Shown here: positions 49,089 through 60,610 of the stretch, piece by piece
Layout of the letters: the number at the start of each line of letters is the position of its first letter
Numbering within the stretch: position 1 is the stretch's first letter
Origin: Streptomyces sp. WMMC500
Lineage (GTDB): Bacteria; Actinomycetota; Actinomycetes; Streptomycetales; Streptomycetaceae
DNA: 64,000 nt
Assembly: GCF_027497195.1 (NCBI RefSeq)
Contig: NZ_CP114905.1
Location: 3,334,001 to 3,398,000 of the forward strand
Direction: 5' to 3'
Made by a program: the position numbers and the translations under genes
Notes under the pieces: generated by a model
The model's database searches: none
Told to the model about the DNA's origin: nothing
What the model saw: the letters and a program-made list of their open reading frames with translations, nothing else

Positions 49089-50272
49089 ACGAGGACGTCA
49101 TCGTCCGGACGGCCCAGGCTCCCGGTGTCACGGGCACCGCGCGCCGACGGGTCGCCGTTTTTCTGAGGGGGGACGGACGGGTGAGCCGTGCCGGCGCCGC
49201 GTGCGGCCGGGGCGGGTGTGTCGCGGAAGAGCCAGGGCAGCCGGGGCTGGACGACGGGCCGGGCGAGGCGGCGTACCGGGGGCGAGCCGAGGGCGGCGGA
49301 CAGGGCCACGGCGAGGGCCACGACGAGTGCCTGCTCGTGCCAGGGGCCCACCCAGTCCATTCCCCACCAGCGCAGCACCGGGCGCAGAACCAGCGGATGC
49401 AGCACGTAGATGTACATGCCCCCGGCGCCGAGGTAGGTGATCAGGGGGAGACGGCGGCGCGGGACGAGCCGGATGAAGCTCAGCGCGCCCACCACGCCGC
49501 ACAGCAGCACGCCACCGCGGATCGCCCAGTCCCCCATCAGCGGCAGCCCGTAGCCGCCGTCGTAGGGCCCGCTCATCCGCAGCCAGCCGAACGACACGTC
49601 GTGACGGACGAACCAGGCGGCAGCGGCGGTGACGGCGAGCACCGCCAGCGCGGCGTTCCTGCTCCACCGGGTACGCAGGGCGTCGGCGAACAGGCCCTGG
49701 CGCAGCTTCCAGCCGAGGATGAAGAAGGGCAGGAAGCAGACGGTACGGGAGAGGGAGAGGGCCCCGCCGAAGTCGTTGACGTAGCCGGCGGCCAGGGCGG
49801 CCACCACGGAGGTGGCCAGCGGGTACCGGAGCTGGGCCAGGTAGGGAAGCCCCATCCGCCAGAACAGCAGCGACAGCAGGAACCACAGCGCCCAGGGCGG
49901 GTCGACGATCTTGATCGTCCAGTCGCCGTAGAAGTACCGCTGCTCCAGGGTGTGCAGGAAGCCGATGGCCAGGTACGGCACCAGGATCGACTCGATCAGC
50001 CGTCGCGTCTCCCTGACGGTCAGCGTGTCCGCCCTGCTGAAGTACCCGGCGACCATGACGAACACCGGGACGCGCAGGGCCCACGTGGCGATGTGCAACC
50101 AGCGCAGCCCGTCCCGGTCCGTGATCGTGTCCGTCATGTGCCCGAAGACGACCAGAGTGCCGGACAGGTACCGGAGGTTGTCCCAGTGAGCGTCACGGCT
50201 CGTGGCCGGGGCACGGCTGGCCGGGGCACTGCGGCGCGGTAATCGGAACAGTGGGCGCATGGTTGTGCGCAC
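49073..50272 (-). CDS. Acyltransferase-3 family membrane protein
   Basis: A 399-residue protein from GTG 50272 (AAGGGGG upstream) with about ten helices. The opening SRDAHWDNLRYLSGTLVVFGHM and VFVMVAGYFSR are typical of the acyltransferase-3 / fucose-4-O-acetylase-like family, which acylates sugars or exported polymers. ALWFLLSLLFWRM and GAGGMYIYVLHPLVLRP are conserved too. The C-terminal tail is hydrophilic. It overlaps the RibD-like gene tail to tail. Confidence 0.88.
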   Translation of the reverse strand: MRTTMRPLFRLPRRSAPASRAPATSRDAHWDNLRYLSGTLVVFGHMTDTITDRDGLRWLHIATWALRVPVFVMVAGYFSRADTLTVRETRRLIESILVPYLAIGFLHTLEQRYFYGDWTIKIVDPPWALWFLLSLLFWRMGLPYLAQLRYPLATSVVAALAAGYVNDFGGALSLSRTVCFLPFFILGWKLRQGLFADALRTRWSRNAALAVLAVTAAAAWFVRHDVSFGWLRMSGPYDGGYGLPLMGDWAIRGGVLLCGVVGALSFIRLVPRRRLPLITYLGAGGMYIYVLHPLVLRPVLRWWGMDWVGPWHEQALVVALAVALSAALGSPPVRRLARPVVQPRLPWLFRDTPAPAARGAGTAHPSVPPQKNGDPSARGARDTGSLGRPDDDVLVQRVR

Positions 50273-50415
50273 GGTAATGCCCCCTTGCTGTGTGACGTCC
50301 GGCGTTGTGCCGTACTGGCCGGTTTCGCCTCTGATCAACGGCAAGGGGACTGTATTGCTGCGTCCTTGACGGAATCTGACGCAGTTTCTGAATAAGTCCG
50401 GGTGGGGTCAGCGGA

Positions 50416-51182
50416 CTAGAAGCGCCGCGTGATCAGCGCCCGCTTGACCTCCTGGATCGCCTTCGTCACCTCGATGCCCCGCGGGCAGGCGTCCGTGCAG
50501 TTGAACGTGGTCCGGCAGCGCCACACCCCGTCCTTGTCGTTCAGGATCTCCAGGCGCTGCTCACCCGCCTCGTCCCTGCTGTCGAAGATGAAGCGGTGGG
50601 CGTTGACGATCGCCGCCGGGCCGAAGTACTGGCCGTCGTTCCAGAACACCGGGCACGAACTCGTGCACGCCGCGCACAGGATGCACTTCGTCGTGTCGTC
50701 GAACCGCTCCCGGTCCTCCGCCGACTGCAGGCGCTCCCGGGTCGGCTCGTTGCCGTGGGTGACCAGGAACGGCATCACGTCGCGGTACGCCTGGAAGAAC
50801 GGCTCCATGTCGACGATCAGGTCCTTCTGCACCGTCAGGCCCTTGATCGGCTCCACGGTGATGGGCTCCTCCGGCCCGATGTCCTTGATCAGGGTCTTGC
50901 ACGCCAGCCGGTTGCGGCCGTTGATGCGCATCGCGTCGGAGCCGCAGATGCCGTGGGCGCAGGAGCGGCGGAAGGTCAGGGTGCCGTCCATGTCCCACTT
51001 GATCTTGTGGAGCGCGTCGAGGACCCGCTCCTTGGGGTCGATCTCGACCTGGAAGTCCTCCCAGTACGCCTCCGCCGCCACCTCCGGGTTGAACCTGCGG
51101 ATGCGGATCGTCGCGGTGATGTACGGGGTGTCTGCCGGCTTGGGGGATTCCGCCTCGACTTTGTCCATCACGGGTGTTGCCA

Positions 51183-51183
<1 letters not shown>
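50416..51183 (-). CDS. sdhB: Succinate dehydrogenase iron-sulfur subunit
   Basis: A 255-residue protein carrying three Fe-S clusters: [2Fe-2S] ligands in SCAHGICGSDAMRINGRNRL plus a following Cys, [4Fe-4S] in CILCAACTSSCPVFW and [3Fe-4S] in NCTDACPRGI. It passes electrons from SdhA to the membrane subunits. The start codon shares one base with the sdhA stop. It is the last gene of the sdhCDAB operon. Confidence 0.97.
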
Positions 51184-52943
<1,760 letters not shown>

Positions 52944-52964
52944 GAGGGGAACCTCTTCGCCGCG

Positions 52965-53447
52965 TCAGCGGATGTTCGGGTCGAAGGTGAAGATCACCAA
53001 CGTGCCCAGGAGGACGGTGAAGACCGTGGCGGCGTACAGCAGCATCTTCAGCCAGAAGCGGGTGCCGTCGCGCTCGGCGTAGTCGTTGATGACCGTGCGC
53101 AGCCCGTTGGCGCCGTGCAGCATCGCGAGCCAGAGCATGAGCAGGTCCCAGCCCTGCCAGAACGGGGACGCCCAGCGGCCGGCGACGAAGGCGAAGCTGA
53201 CCTTGCTGACCCCGCCGTCCAGCACCAACTGGATCAGCAGGTGGCCCACGACGAGGACCGCGAGCACGATCCCCGACAGCCGCATGAACACCCAGCCGTA
53301 CAGCTCGAAGTTGGTGCGGGTACGGGACGTGGACCCGGCGGTGCGCGGGGTGCGGGTGCGGGGGGCCTCGATGAGCGGGGCGGGGTTCTCGGCGGAGTAC
53401 GCGGCGGTGGAGGCGGTCAGCTCGACGTCGGTGGTGGCCATGGTCAT
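52965..53447 (-). CDS. sdhD: Succinate dehydrogenase membrane anchor subunit
   Basis: A 160-residue protein with three helices (~55-75, ~95-115, ~130-150) and a ~48-residue Thr/Arg/Pro-rich N-terminus. RLSGIVLAVLVVGHLL carries a candidate haem/quinone-site His, and LHGANGLRTVINDY is typical of SdhD. The ATG at 53447 shares its A with the sdhC stop; ATG 53441, with better spacing to GGGAG, is an alternative. Confidence 0.93.
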   Translation of the reverse strand: MTMATTDVELTASTAAYSAENPAPLIEAPRTRTPRTAGSTSRTRTNFELYGWVFMRLSGIVLAVLVVGHLLIQLVLDGGVSKVSFAFVAGRWASPFWQGWDLLMLWLAMLHGANGLRTVINDYAERDGTRFWLKMLLYAATVFTVLLGTLVIFTFDPNIR

Positions 53448-53827
53448 CAGCTCCCGAACAGGTCTTGCGCGGCGTGGCCGAGCACCGGATAGATCGCCCC
53501 GATCATCAGCACGACCCAGATCCCGACCACGGTCCACAGCAGTTGCCTCTGCAGCCGGACGCCCTTCGACCAGAAGTCGACGGCGACGACGCGCAGGCCG
53601 TTGAGCGCGTGGAAGAGGACCGCGGCGACGAGCCCGTACTCCAGCAGCGCCACGACCGGCGTCTTGTACGTGGACACCACCTCGTCGTACGCCTCGGGGG
53701 ACACCCGCACCAGGGCGGTGTCGAGGACGTGGACGAACAGGAAGAAGAAGATGAGGACGCCGGTGACGCGGTGCGCCACCCAGGACCACATGCCTTCCCG
53801 GCCGCGGTAGAGCGTTCCTGCCGGCAC
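53447..53827 (-). CDS. sdhC: Succinate dehydrogenase cytochrome b556 subunit
   Basis: A 126-residue membrane protein from GTG 53827 (GGAGGG upstream). The pattern WVAHRVTGVLIFFFLFVHVL is the SdhC signature, and a second His occurs in LFHALNGLRVV. Three helices. It is the first gene of the operon; the 244-bp region upstream to 54071 should hold the promoter but shows no obvious motif. Confidence 0.95.
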   Translation of the reverse strand: MPAGTLYRGREGMWSWVAHRVTGVLIFFFLFVHVLDTALVRVSPEAYDEVVSTYKTPVVALLEYGLVAAVLFHALNGLRVVAVDFWSKGVRLQRQLLWTVVGIWVVLMIGAIYPVLGHAAQDLFGS

Positions 53828-54071
53828 GGAAAAACCCTCCGGAAACTGATCGGGGGCCGGCCGTCAGGGCTCGGGTACTGCACTGTCGGTCATGACCCGG
53901 CCGGGTACGGTCCACCGGCCTTCGCCATCGTAGCGACGGTGCGTCGGCACACTGGTCACGGGGGTGCAGGTGTGATCAATCAGGCACGCGCGTGGCCTAA
54001 CCGTGCTGGCCGGCGTGGAGATCCGGGAGGTTACGCCCCTTTTCACCCCGGTCGGTGGCGCGTTTTCGCCG

Positions 54072-54668
54072 TCACGTACGGGGCGTCCCGGCGGCCTGGG
54101 TGAGGAGGCGGGTGAGGCGGGCGCGGGCCCGGCGGCGGAGTTCGTCGGCGGCCACGAGGCGCTCCTCGTCGGGCTCGTTCCCGAGGCGGGTGCGGAGGGC
54201 GGCCAGGGTGTGGTCCAGGCGCTCGTCCTCGGGGCAGCCGTCGAGGCAGAGGACGAAGGAGTGGCCGAAGCGGCTCTCGTACGCGGCGTGCGCCGCCCGC
54301 AGCGCCGTGCGCTCCGCCGTCCCCGCGGCCGGGGGCGGGGCGGTGGCCTCGCCGTCCAGCGCGCCCGCGACGGCGCCGGGGGCGAGGTCGTAGCTGGCCT
54401 CGTCGGCGGCGGCGAGGAGGGCGCCGAGGTCGGGGTACGGGCGGTGGGCGGTGAGGCGGCGGGCCCAGTCGCGGTCGTCGAGGCAGCCGAGGAGCGCGCG
54501 CTCGGCGTCGGCGGCGGGGGCCGCGTTGAAGGCGGCCAGGCGGACGGGGTCCGCCGCTTCGGCGGCACGGCTCGTGCCGGATGCTGCGGCTGCGCGGGTG
54601 GCGCGGGGGCTGGGTGCGGGCAGGATGGCTCCCGGGGGTGGTGGCGTTCCCGGCGCGCGGGGGCGCAC
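54072..54668 (-). CDS. 2-oxo-4-hydroxy-4-carboxy-5-ureidoimidazoline (OHCU) decarboxylase
   Basis: A 198-residue protein whose middle and C-terminus match OHCU decarboxylases of uric-acid breakdown: RLAAFNAAPAADAERALLGC, DWARRLTAHRPYPDLGALL, the conserved FGHSFVLCLDG and TRLGNEPDEERLVAADEL. The enzyme produces S-allantoin in purine catabolism. The first ~40 residues are low-complexity and GTG 54668 has no ribosome-binding site, so the true start could differ or the message could be leaderless. No other urate-pathway gene is adjacent. Confidence 0.88.
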   Translation of the reverse strand: MRPRAPGTPPPPGAILPAPSPRATRAAAASGTSRAAEAADPVRLAAFNAAPAADAERALLGCLDDRDWARRLTAHRPYPDLGALLAAADEASYDLAPGAVAGALDGEATAPPPAAGTAERTALRAAHAAYESRFGHSFVLCLDGCPEDERLDHTLAALRTRLGNEPDEERLVAADELRRRARARLTRLLTQAAGTPRT

Positions 54669-54837
54669 CGGAGGCGGTTACGGTCGAACAACGCTGCGCC
54701 ACGCTAGCGGCCGGAACCGAACGTTCCGGTCGTACTGGCCGAGTGTTCACCCGTATGAGGAGGTTTGCCGGGAGTGAAGTCGACAGAGTCCTGATCAACC
54801 CACGCGCTGCCGTGGCCCTCCGGGAGGTCCCCCCACC

Positions 54838-56613
54838 ATGCGTTTCCCGCCGCGAATACCCCGCCGCCGGTCCCCCGCCGGCCGGCACGCCCGCCGCCTG
54901 GCCGGCCCGTTCCGCGCCCCGAGAGGGCCCCGGCGGGGGCTGTACTGGGCCCTGGCCGCCGCCCTGGCCACCGCGGCCGTCCTGCTCGCCCTGATACCCG
55001 CGCTCGGCGGCGGAGACGGCGACGGCGACGGCGACGCACCGGACCGCGGCGTCGGCGCGGCCGGCCACCGCACCGCGCAGAGCGGCACCCCGACCGCGCC
55101 CGCCGGCGACGGCGAGGACCGTACCCGGCCGCGCGCCGACCGCGGCAAGCCGCTCCCCGACCCGCGCACCGTCCCCGCCGTCCGCTCCTACGAGCGCGCC
55201 GAGGGCACCGGCTGGCGGCCCGCCGACCGCGCCTCCGTCGTCGCCGAGGACGGCGAGCTGACCGGCGAGGCCATGCGCCTCGCCGGCGAGCTGGGCATGC
55301 GCTACGCGGACGACGACGGCGGCGGTGGAGGGTCCGCCGCGCTCGGGCAGCGCGCCGGGGACGTCCGCCTCCGGCTCGACCCCGGCCGCGCCGGCGGCCC
55401 GGAGGCGTACCGCGTCGACGTCGCCGAGGGCCACGCCACGGTCACCGCCGCCACCGACGCCGGCGTCTTCTACGGCACCCGCACGCTCCTCCAGGCCGTA
55501 CGCACCGGCGGCGGCGTACCGCCCGGCCGCATCGACGACCGCCCCGACCGTCCCCAGCGCGGCCTCATGGTCGACATCGCCCGGAAGCACTACAGCGCCG
55601 CGTGGCTGGCCGACCGCATCCGGGAGATGGCCGACCTCAAGCTCAACCAGCTCCACCTGCACCTCTCCGACGACCAGGCGTTCCGCGTCGAGAGCGACAG
55701 CCACCCCGAGGTGGTCTCCGACCCGCACCTCACCAAGGCGCAGGTCGAGGACCTCATCGCGCTCGCCGCCGACCACCACATCACCGTCATCCCCGAGATC
55801 GACTCCCCCGGCCACCTCGGCGCCGTCCTCGCCGCCCACCCGGACCTGCAACTGAAGACCGCGGAGGGCAGCCCGGTGGAGGGTGCGATCGACATCTCCA
55901 AGCCCCGCGCGGCCCGGCTCGTGGACGACCTGCTGACGGAGTACGCGCGGCTCTTCCCCGGCCCGTACATGCACATCGGAGGCGACGAGTACGTCGCGCT
56001 GATGTCGAGCGACCCCGAGGCCCGGTACCCGAACCTGGCCGCCGCCGCCCGCGAACGCCACGGCGCCGGCGCCGGCGTCGCCGACCTCAACGCCTCCTGG
56101 CTGAACGCGCGGGCGGACACGGTCAAGAAGCAGGGCAAGAAGGTCAAGGCGTGGAACGACGGCTTCATACCGGGCGCGAGGGTCCGCCCTGACCGGGACC
56201 GGGAGGTCGAGTACTGGACGGGCAAGGAGGCGTTCGCGCGCGAACCGCGGGAGTTCCTGGAGGAGGGGCGCCCGGTGGTCAACCTCAACGACGAGTACCT
56301 GTACTACGTCCTCGGCGAGCCCAACGAGTTCACGTACCCCACGGGGAAGCGGATCTACGAGGAGTGGACCCCCGCGGTGCTGCGCGGCACCCGGCCGGTG
56401 CCGGAGCGGCTGGCGGGCCCGGAGAAGGTGCTGGGCGCCCGGTTCGCGGTATGGGGCGACCTCGCGGACGCCCAGACGCCGCGGCAGGTGGCGGAGGGCA
56501 TCAGGCTGCCGCTGGCGGCGCTGGCGCAGAAGGTGTGGGATCCGCGCGAGCCGCGGCTCACGTGGGGGGAGTTCGCGGACCTGGCGCGCCGGGTGACGGA
56601 CGGCGGGAGCTGA
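54838..56613 (+). CDS. GH20 beta-N-acetylhexosaminidase, membrane-anchored or secreted
   Basis: A 591-residue protein from ATG 54838 (GGGAGG upstream). An Arg-rich cytoplasmic start and one helix (~35-55, LYWALAAALATAAVLLALIP) act as signal or anchor, followed by a low-complexity linker. The GH20b-like domain spans ~110-235 and the GH20 barrel ~240-580 (QRGLMVDIARKHYS, HLHLSDDQAFRVE, VIPEIDSPGHLGA). The catalytic pair is D383-E384 in HIGGDEYVAL. It removes terminal GlcNAc/GalNAc from chitin- or wall-derived oligosaccharides. A bidirectional hairpin follows. Confidence 0.94.
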   Translation: MRFPPRIPRRRSPAGRHARRLAGPFRAPRGPRRGLYWALAAALATAAVLLALIPALGGGDGDGDGDAPDRGVGAAGHRTAQSGTPTAPAGDGEDRTRPRADRGKPLPDPRTVPAVRSYERAEGTGWRPADRASVVAEDGELTGEAMRLAGELGMRYADDDGGGGGSAALGQRAGDVRLRLDPGRAGGPEAYRVDVAEGHATVTAATDAGVFYGTRTLLQAVRTGGGVPPGRIDDRPDRPQRGLMVDIARKHYSAAWLADRIREMADLKLNQLHLHLSDDQAFRVESDSHPEVVSDPHLTKAQVEDLIALAADHHITVIPEIDSPGHLGAVLAAHPDLQLKTAEGSPVEGAIDISKPRAARLVDDLLTEYARLFPGPYMHIGGDEYVALMSSDPEARYPNLAAAARERHGAGAGVADLNASWLNARADTVKKQGKKVKAWNDGFIPGARVRPDRDREVEYWTGKEAFAREPREFLEEGRPVVNLNDEYLYYVLGEPNEFTYPTGKRIYEEWTPAVLRGTRPVPERLAGPEKVLGARFAVWGDLADAQTPRQVAEGIRLPLAALAQKVWDPREPRLTWGEFADLARRVTDGGS

Positions 56614-56654
56614 GGGGCGCGCGTACCGAACGGGCAACCGCCGCCCGCACGCGC

Positions 56655-56692
56655 GCCGGAGGGCCCGCCCCACCGGGGACGGGCCCTCCGGC
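56655..56692. terminator. Bidirectional hairpin between GH20 and amidase genes
   Basis: GCCGGAGGGCCCG (56655-56667) pairs with CGGGCCCTCCGGC (56680-56692). The 12-base loop can itself pair CCCC with GGGG. Located between convergent genes. Confidence 0.8.
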
Positions 56693-56711
56693 CTGCGAAC
56701 CGGTCAGCGCC

Positions 56712-59399
56712 TCACGGCGCCAGCTCGATGCCCAGCCGGCCGGCGGTGGGCGTGCCCAGCGCGGACTTGCCGTAGTACACCGCCCCCGACGCCGACACCC
56801 CCTGGCTGCCGCTGTCGAGTTGCAGCAGGGTGCCGTCGTAGGCGTCCTCGCCGATCACGCCGATGACGACGTCCGCCCGCCCGTACCCGGACAGATCGGC
56901 CAGCACCGCCGACGAGCCGAGCCGGTCGCCCTTCTCGCTGACCCCGCTGATGCCGGTGGTGTCCTGGTGGTACGCCTTCGGCGACCCGGACGCCGTCGAC
57001 AGCCCTCCGGAGCCGCCGCGCAGCAGCAGGGACGTGCCGGCGTCGGCGCGGTTGGCCCCGTCGCGGGTCATGTCCTCGCGGTAGACCCCGGCGAGCACGT
57101 CGGCGTAGCCGTTGGCGTCCACGTCGCCGACCGCGACCGAGAAGCCCATGGCGTCGCCCGCCTCGGACGCGCCCGGCACCGAGCCGGTCGCCTGGTGGAC
57201 GATCTGCTTGCCGGCGGTCGTCAGCCCGTTCGCGCCGCCCTTGAGCAGCGTGACCTGACCGCCCGCGTTCGCCGCCGACTCGCCCACGAAGGGCTGGCCG
57301 ACGACGAGGTCGGCGTAGCCGTCGCCGGTGACGTCCCCGGTGGCCACCGACCGGCCGCCCGGCACGCCGAGGTTCGCGGTGACGTCCAGCCCGACCGACG
57401 TGCCGCGCAGCACGTCGAGGCGCGCCTTGCCGCTCGGGTCGCGGTAGGTGATCGCGGCGTCGTCGTAGCCGTCGCGGTTGAAGTCGCCCACCGCGGCGTC
57501 CTGGTAGGCCACCTTCTCGTACGGGAACGAGCCCTCGCGGCCGTTGCCGTTCAGGTCGTGCGTGGCCCACGCCTCGGCGCCGACGCCGAGCACCTCGTCG
57601 CGGCCGTCGCCGTCGAAGTCGCCGGCGGCGACCGCCGAGCCGAACTTGGCGCCGGTCGGATGGAAGCCGTCGCCGAGGACGAGGTTGCGGCCGGAGTCGA
57701 GCCCCGGGCCGTACAGGACGGTGATCACGCCGGCGTCGGCGTGCCCGGTGGCGTCGTTCTTGTTCGGGGCGCCGACGAGGAGGTCGGCGATGCCGTCGTT
57801 GTTGACGTCGCCCCACTCGGTGTCGGTGCCCCAGGCGTCCCCTGCGGCGGCCGTGCCGGGCACGCCGGCGCTGTTCTGGGTGATGCTGCGCTTCGCGCTC
57901 GCCACCGGGCCGTTCTCGCCGCCGGGGACGACGAACACCGCGCCGGAGCCGGTCTGCCCGCCGCCGTTGGCGCGCGGGACGCCGGCGACGAGGTCGCCGC
58001 GGCCGTCGCCGTTGACGTCCCGGGTGGGCAGGGCGTGCGAGGCGCCGGGGGCGGCGGCCAGCGCGCGGACGTGACCCAGCTTGGGGTATAGCCGGTCGCC
58101 GGGGCAGGCGGTGACGTTGACGTCCTCGGCCGCGCCGAAGGGACGGAACCGGCCGTCCTTGTGACCGGAGATGTTCTTGATGGTCTTCGGGTCGCCGGCG
58201 GGGACGAAGTTGTCGTCCGCGTCGAGCTTCAGCGGCGTCAGCGACGTGCTGCCGGTGGGGCTCACGTCGTACTGGCCGAGCTTCCAGGCCGCGATGCGCG
58301 CGACGGCTTCGAGAGCGGGCTGGGAGGGGTGGCTGTGGGTGTGGTAGTCGCCGAGGACGGCGATGCCGGTGGAGTGGCTGTTGAAGTGCTTCGTGTGCGC
58401 GCCGAGGACCGGCTGGTCGATGCCGCCGGCGGCGCCCTCGAAGATGCGGCCGCACTTGTCGACGAAGAAGTTGTAGCCGACGTCGTCCCAGCCGTTGGTG
58501 CCCACGTGGTACAGGAAGATCGAGCGGACCATGGCGGCGGACTGGGCGCACGTGTAGTTCACGGCCTCGGCGGTGTGGTGCACGAACGCGGCCTTGATGC
58601 CGTCCGGGTTGTACGTCGGCGGCTTGGCCAGCGACTCGTCGGCACCCCAGGCGGCGCGGCGGATCACCGGCGGCGGGGTGACCGGCGAGTCGGGCGCCGG
58701 GCCGGGGTCGGCCTGGGTGACCGCGGCGGCGGGCGCCATGTCGGCGGCGTACGCGGACGAACCGGGGGCCGACTCCGGCCCTCCCGGCACCGCACCCGCG
58801 GCCTGCGCGACCGGCGCCGTCTCCGTACCGGCCGCCGTGCCGACGCCGGCGGCCTCGGCCTCCTCGGCCTCCTCCTGCGTGACCCCCGGGTCGACGAGCG
58901 CGACCTCCATGCCGGCCGGCAGCGGCGTGCTCGTGCCGTCCGCGCGTACGACCCGCGCCTCCACGCCGTCCGAAGGGCCGACCCACAGCGGCTCGGTGCC
59001 GCCGCGCATGCCGGCGGTCAGGTCGTCGGCCGCGGAGCCCGCCTCGGTGTCCAGGGTGCGCCAGCCGCTCCACGCGCCGGTCTCGGCCGAGCGCGTGCGC
59101 ACCTCGGCGGCGCCGCCGAGGTCGCGGCGCTCGTTGCTCCAGGAGACGCCGACCATCGAGAACCGCTCGGTCGAGGTCCTGTCGACCTCCTGCCGGGCGC
59201 CGTCGCCGGCCAGGTCGATGCCGTGGACAGCCGGCTTCCGCGGCTCCAGTCCGGCCGCCGGGTCCGCGGAGCCGGAGCCGGGGTCGGCCACGGCGACGGT
59301 GACCACGCCGGCGCCGCCGAGGACGACCGCGCCCAGGGTCAGCCAGGCACGTCTGCGCAGGCTCAGCGGCCGGTACGCATGGGATCTACGCGGACTCAC
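56712..59399 (-). CDS. Secreted PGRP-type N-acetylmuramoyl-L-alanine amidase with FG-GAP repeats
   Basis: A protein of ~895 residues. A basic N-terminus and helix (RRRAWLTLGAVVLGGAGVVT) act as signal peptide. A region of ~180 residues follows, then the amidase_2/PGRP domain (VIRRAAWGADESL, zinc His in AFVHHTAEAV, DDVGYNFFVDKCGRIFEG, HSTGIAVLGDY, second metal site near NVTACPGDRLYP). From ~440 on there are about seven FG-GAP repeats with calcium-binding DxNxDGxxD loops (DVNGDGRGDLVAG, DVNNDGIADLLVG and others), a beta-propeller for surface binding. GTG 59399 has AAGGGG at good spacing; GTG 59423 and GTG 59432 are alternatives. Confidence 0.92.
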   Translation of the reverse strand: MSPRRSHAYRPLSLRRRAWLTLGAVVLGGAGVVTVAVADPGSGSADPAAGLEPRKPAVHGIDLAGDGARQEVDRTSTERFSMVGVSWSNERRDLGGAAEVRTRSAETGAWSGWRTLDTEAGSAADDLTAGMRGGTEPLWVGPSDGVEARVVRADGTSTPLPAGMEVALVDPGVTQEEAEEAEAAGVGTAAGTETAPVAQAAGAVPGGPESAPGSSAYAADMAPAAAVTQADPGPAPDSPVTPPPVIRRAAWGADESLAKPPTYNPDGIKAAFVHHTAEAVNYTCAQSAAMVRSIFLYHVGTNGWDDVGYNFFVDKCGRIFEGAAGGIDQPVLGAHTKHFNSHSTGIAVLGDYHTHSHPSQPALEAVARIAAWKLGQYDVSPTGSTSLTPLKLDADDNFVPAGDPKTIKNISGHKDGRFRPFGAAEDVNVTACPGDRLYPKLGHVRALAAAPGASHALPTRDVNGDGRGDLVAGVPRANGGGQTGSGAVFVVPGGENGPVASAKRSITQNSAGVPGTAAAGDAWGTDTEWGDVNNDGIADLLVGAPNKNDATGHADAGVITVLYGPGLDSGRNLVLGDGFHPTGAKFGSAVAAGDFDGDGRDEVLGVGAEAWATHDLNGNGREGSFPYEKVAYQDAAVGDFNRDGYDDAAITYRDPSGKARLDVLRGTSVGLDVTANLGVPGGRSVATGDVTGDGYADLVVGQPFVGESAANAGGQVTLLKGGANGLTTAGKQIVHQATGSVPGASEAGDAMGFSVAVGDVDANGYADVLAGVYREDMTRDGANRADAGTSLLLRGGSGGLSTASGSPKAYHQDTTGISGVSEKGDRLGSSAVLADLSGYGRADVVIGVIGEDAYDGTLLQLDSGSQGVSASGAVYYGKSALGTPTAGRLGIELAP

Positions 59400-59432
59400 A
59401 TTCCGCCCCTTCGGTTCGCTCACGCTTGACAC

Positions 59433-59965
59433 ACGTACAGCGCCGCCTGGGTCGAAAACGTGTCAGTACCACCCTGATCCGTACAAAGAAGACGGCCGGA
59501 GCCGCTACCCCCCACAGGAGCTGCTCCGGCCGTCGGCCTCAGGTGCGGGTGCCCCGTTCGGGCCCGCTGTAATACTCAGCGCCAGCGGGCCCGGAAATGT
59601 CACAGCACCCCGTCCGCGGGCGCGGGCGGTCGTGCGGGCGGCCCTTCTCCGCGGCCCCGCCGCCCCCGCCGGCCACGGTCCGGCCGCGCCCTGCCCCCGG
59701 CAGAACCACCCCTGCGCCACCCCCGGGCCACCCCCGCGCCACGGTACGGCGCCCGTCGAGTCACCGCCGGTGCCTCATGCGGTCGTGTGGTGAGAGGCCG
59801 GGTGTGTTGCGCAGGGACCGCCGCCGCCGTAGCGTAACTTCGCGCCGACTAGGCGCACAGACATTCGTTCGACTACTCGCTCAACGGTCCGCCCAGATCC
59901 GGGGGTGCTCCGCAGATGTATCCGGGTGTACCGCGTCTCCTTGCGCCACGGACCGACTGACCACC
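59433..59965. other. 533-bp intergenic region with two perfect hairpins
   Basis: There is no convincing gene between the amidase and the ECF sigma gene. GACGGCCGGAGC (59491-59502) pairs with GCTCCGGCCGTC (59523-59534) around 20 bases. CGGGCCCGCTG (59559-59569) pairs with CAGCGGGCCCG (59583-59593) around 13 bases. Small minus-strand ORFs of 67 and 71 codons overlap them but have poor composition. If the amidase promoter lies upstream of 59600 both hairpins would be in its leader. Confidence 0.5.
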
Positions 59966-60610
59966 GTGCAGGGGGAATACGCGGAAGACGCCGCGCTGTC
60001 CGGCGCGGTGCACGCTGCCCAGCGCGGTGACGAGGCAGCGTTCCGCATCGTGTTCCGGACGGTGCACCCTCGCCTGCTCGGATACGTGCGCAGCCTCGTC
60101 GGCGACGGCGACGCCGAGGACGTGACCTCCGAGGCGTGGCTGCAGATCGCCCGCGACCTCGGTTCGTTCACCGGGGACGCCGACCGCTTCCGCGGCTGGG
60201 CGGCCCGCATAGCGCGCAACCGCGCGCTCGACCACGTGCGGATGCGCTCGCGCAGGCCCGTCGCCGGCGGCGACGAGAGCCAGCTCGCCGACCGGCCCGC
60301 GGACTCGGACACCGCGGAGGAGGCGATCGAGGCGCTCGGCACGGGCCGCACGATGGCCTTCATCGCGCGGCTTCCCCGCGATTACGCCGAAGTCGTGGTG
60401 CTGCGCGTGATCATGGGACTGGACGCCAAGCGCACCGCCGAGGTTCTGGGTAAGAGCCCGGGCGCGGTGCGTACGGCGGCGCACCGCGGCCTCAAGCAGT
60501 TGACCGCGCTGATCGAGCAGCCGCAGGAAGAGGGGGACGTTCCGCCCGGGGAAGGGCAGCAGCCTGGCGGTGTGACGCAATCAGCCGCGCGGACGCTTAA
60601 GGAAATGTGA
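59966..60610 (+). CDS. ECF-family RNA polymerase sigma factor
   Basis: A 214-residue sigma factor. Region 2 at ~10-75 (AVHAAQRGDEAAFRIVFRTV, DAEDVTSEAWLQIARDL), region 4 at ~120-175 (LPRDYAEVVVLRVIMGLDAK, SPGAVRTAAHRGLKQL). GTG 59966 is the most reasonable start: upstream frame is open but without a better start, and no ribosome-binding site is visible, so leaderless initiation is possible. The stop overlaps the following membrane-protein gene (GTGA). A second, clearly paralogous sigma gene lies after that partner at 62037. Confidence 0.88.
   Translation: MQGEYAEDAALSGAVHAAQRGDEAAFRIVFRTVHPRLLGYVRSLVGDGDAEDVTSEAWLQIARDLGSFTGDADRFRGWAARIARNRALDHVRMRSRRPVAGGDESQLADRPADSDTAEEAIEALGTGRTMAFIARLPRDYAEVVVLRVIMGLDAKRTAEVLGKSPGAVRTAAHRGLKQLTALIEQPQEEGDVPPGEGQQPGGVTQSAARTLKEM

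Noticed and set aside
59505..59742. Two overlapping minus-strand ORFs of 71 and 67 codons
   Set aside because: Gly/Pro/Arg-rich shadow composition, no ribosome-binding site, and they overlap hairpins.
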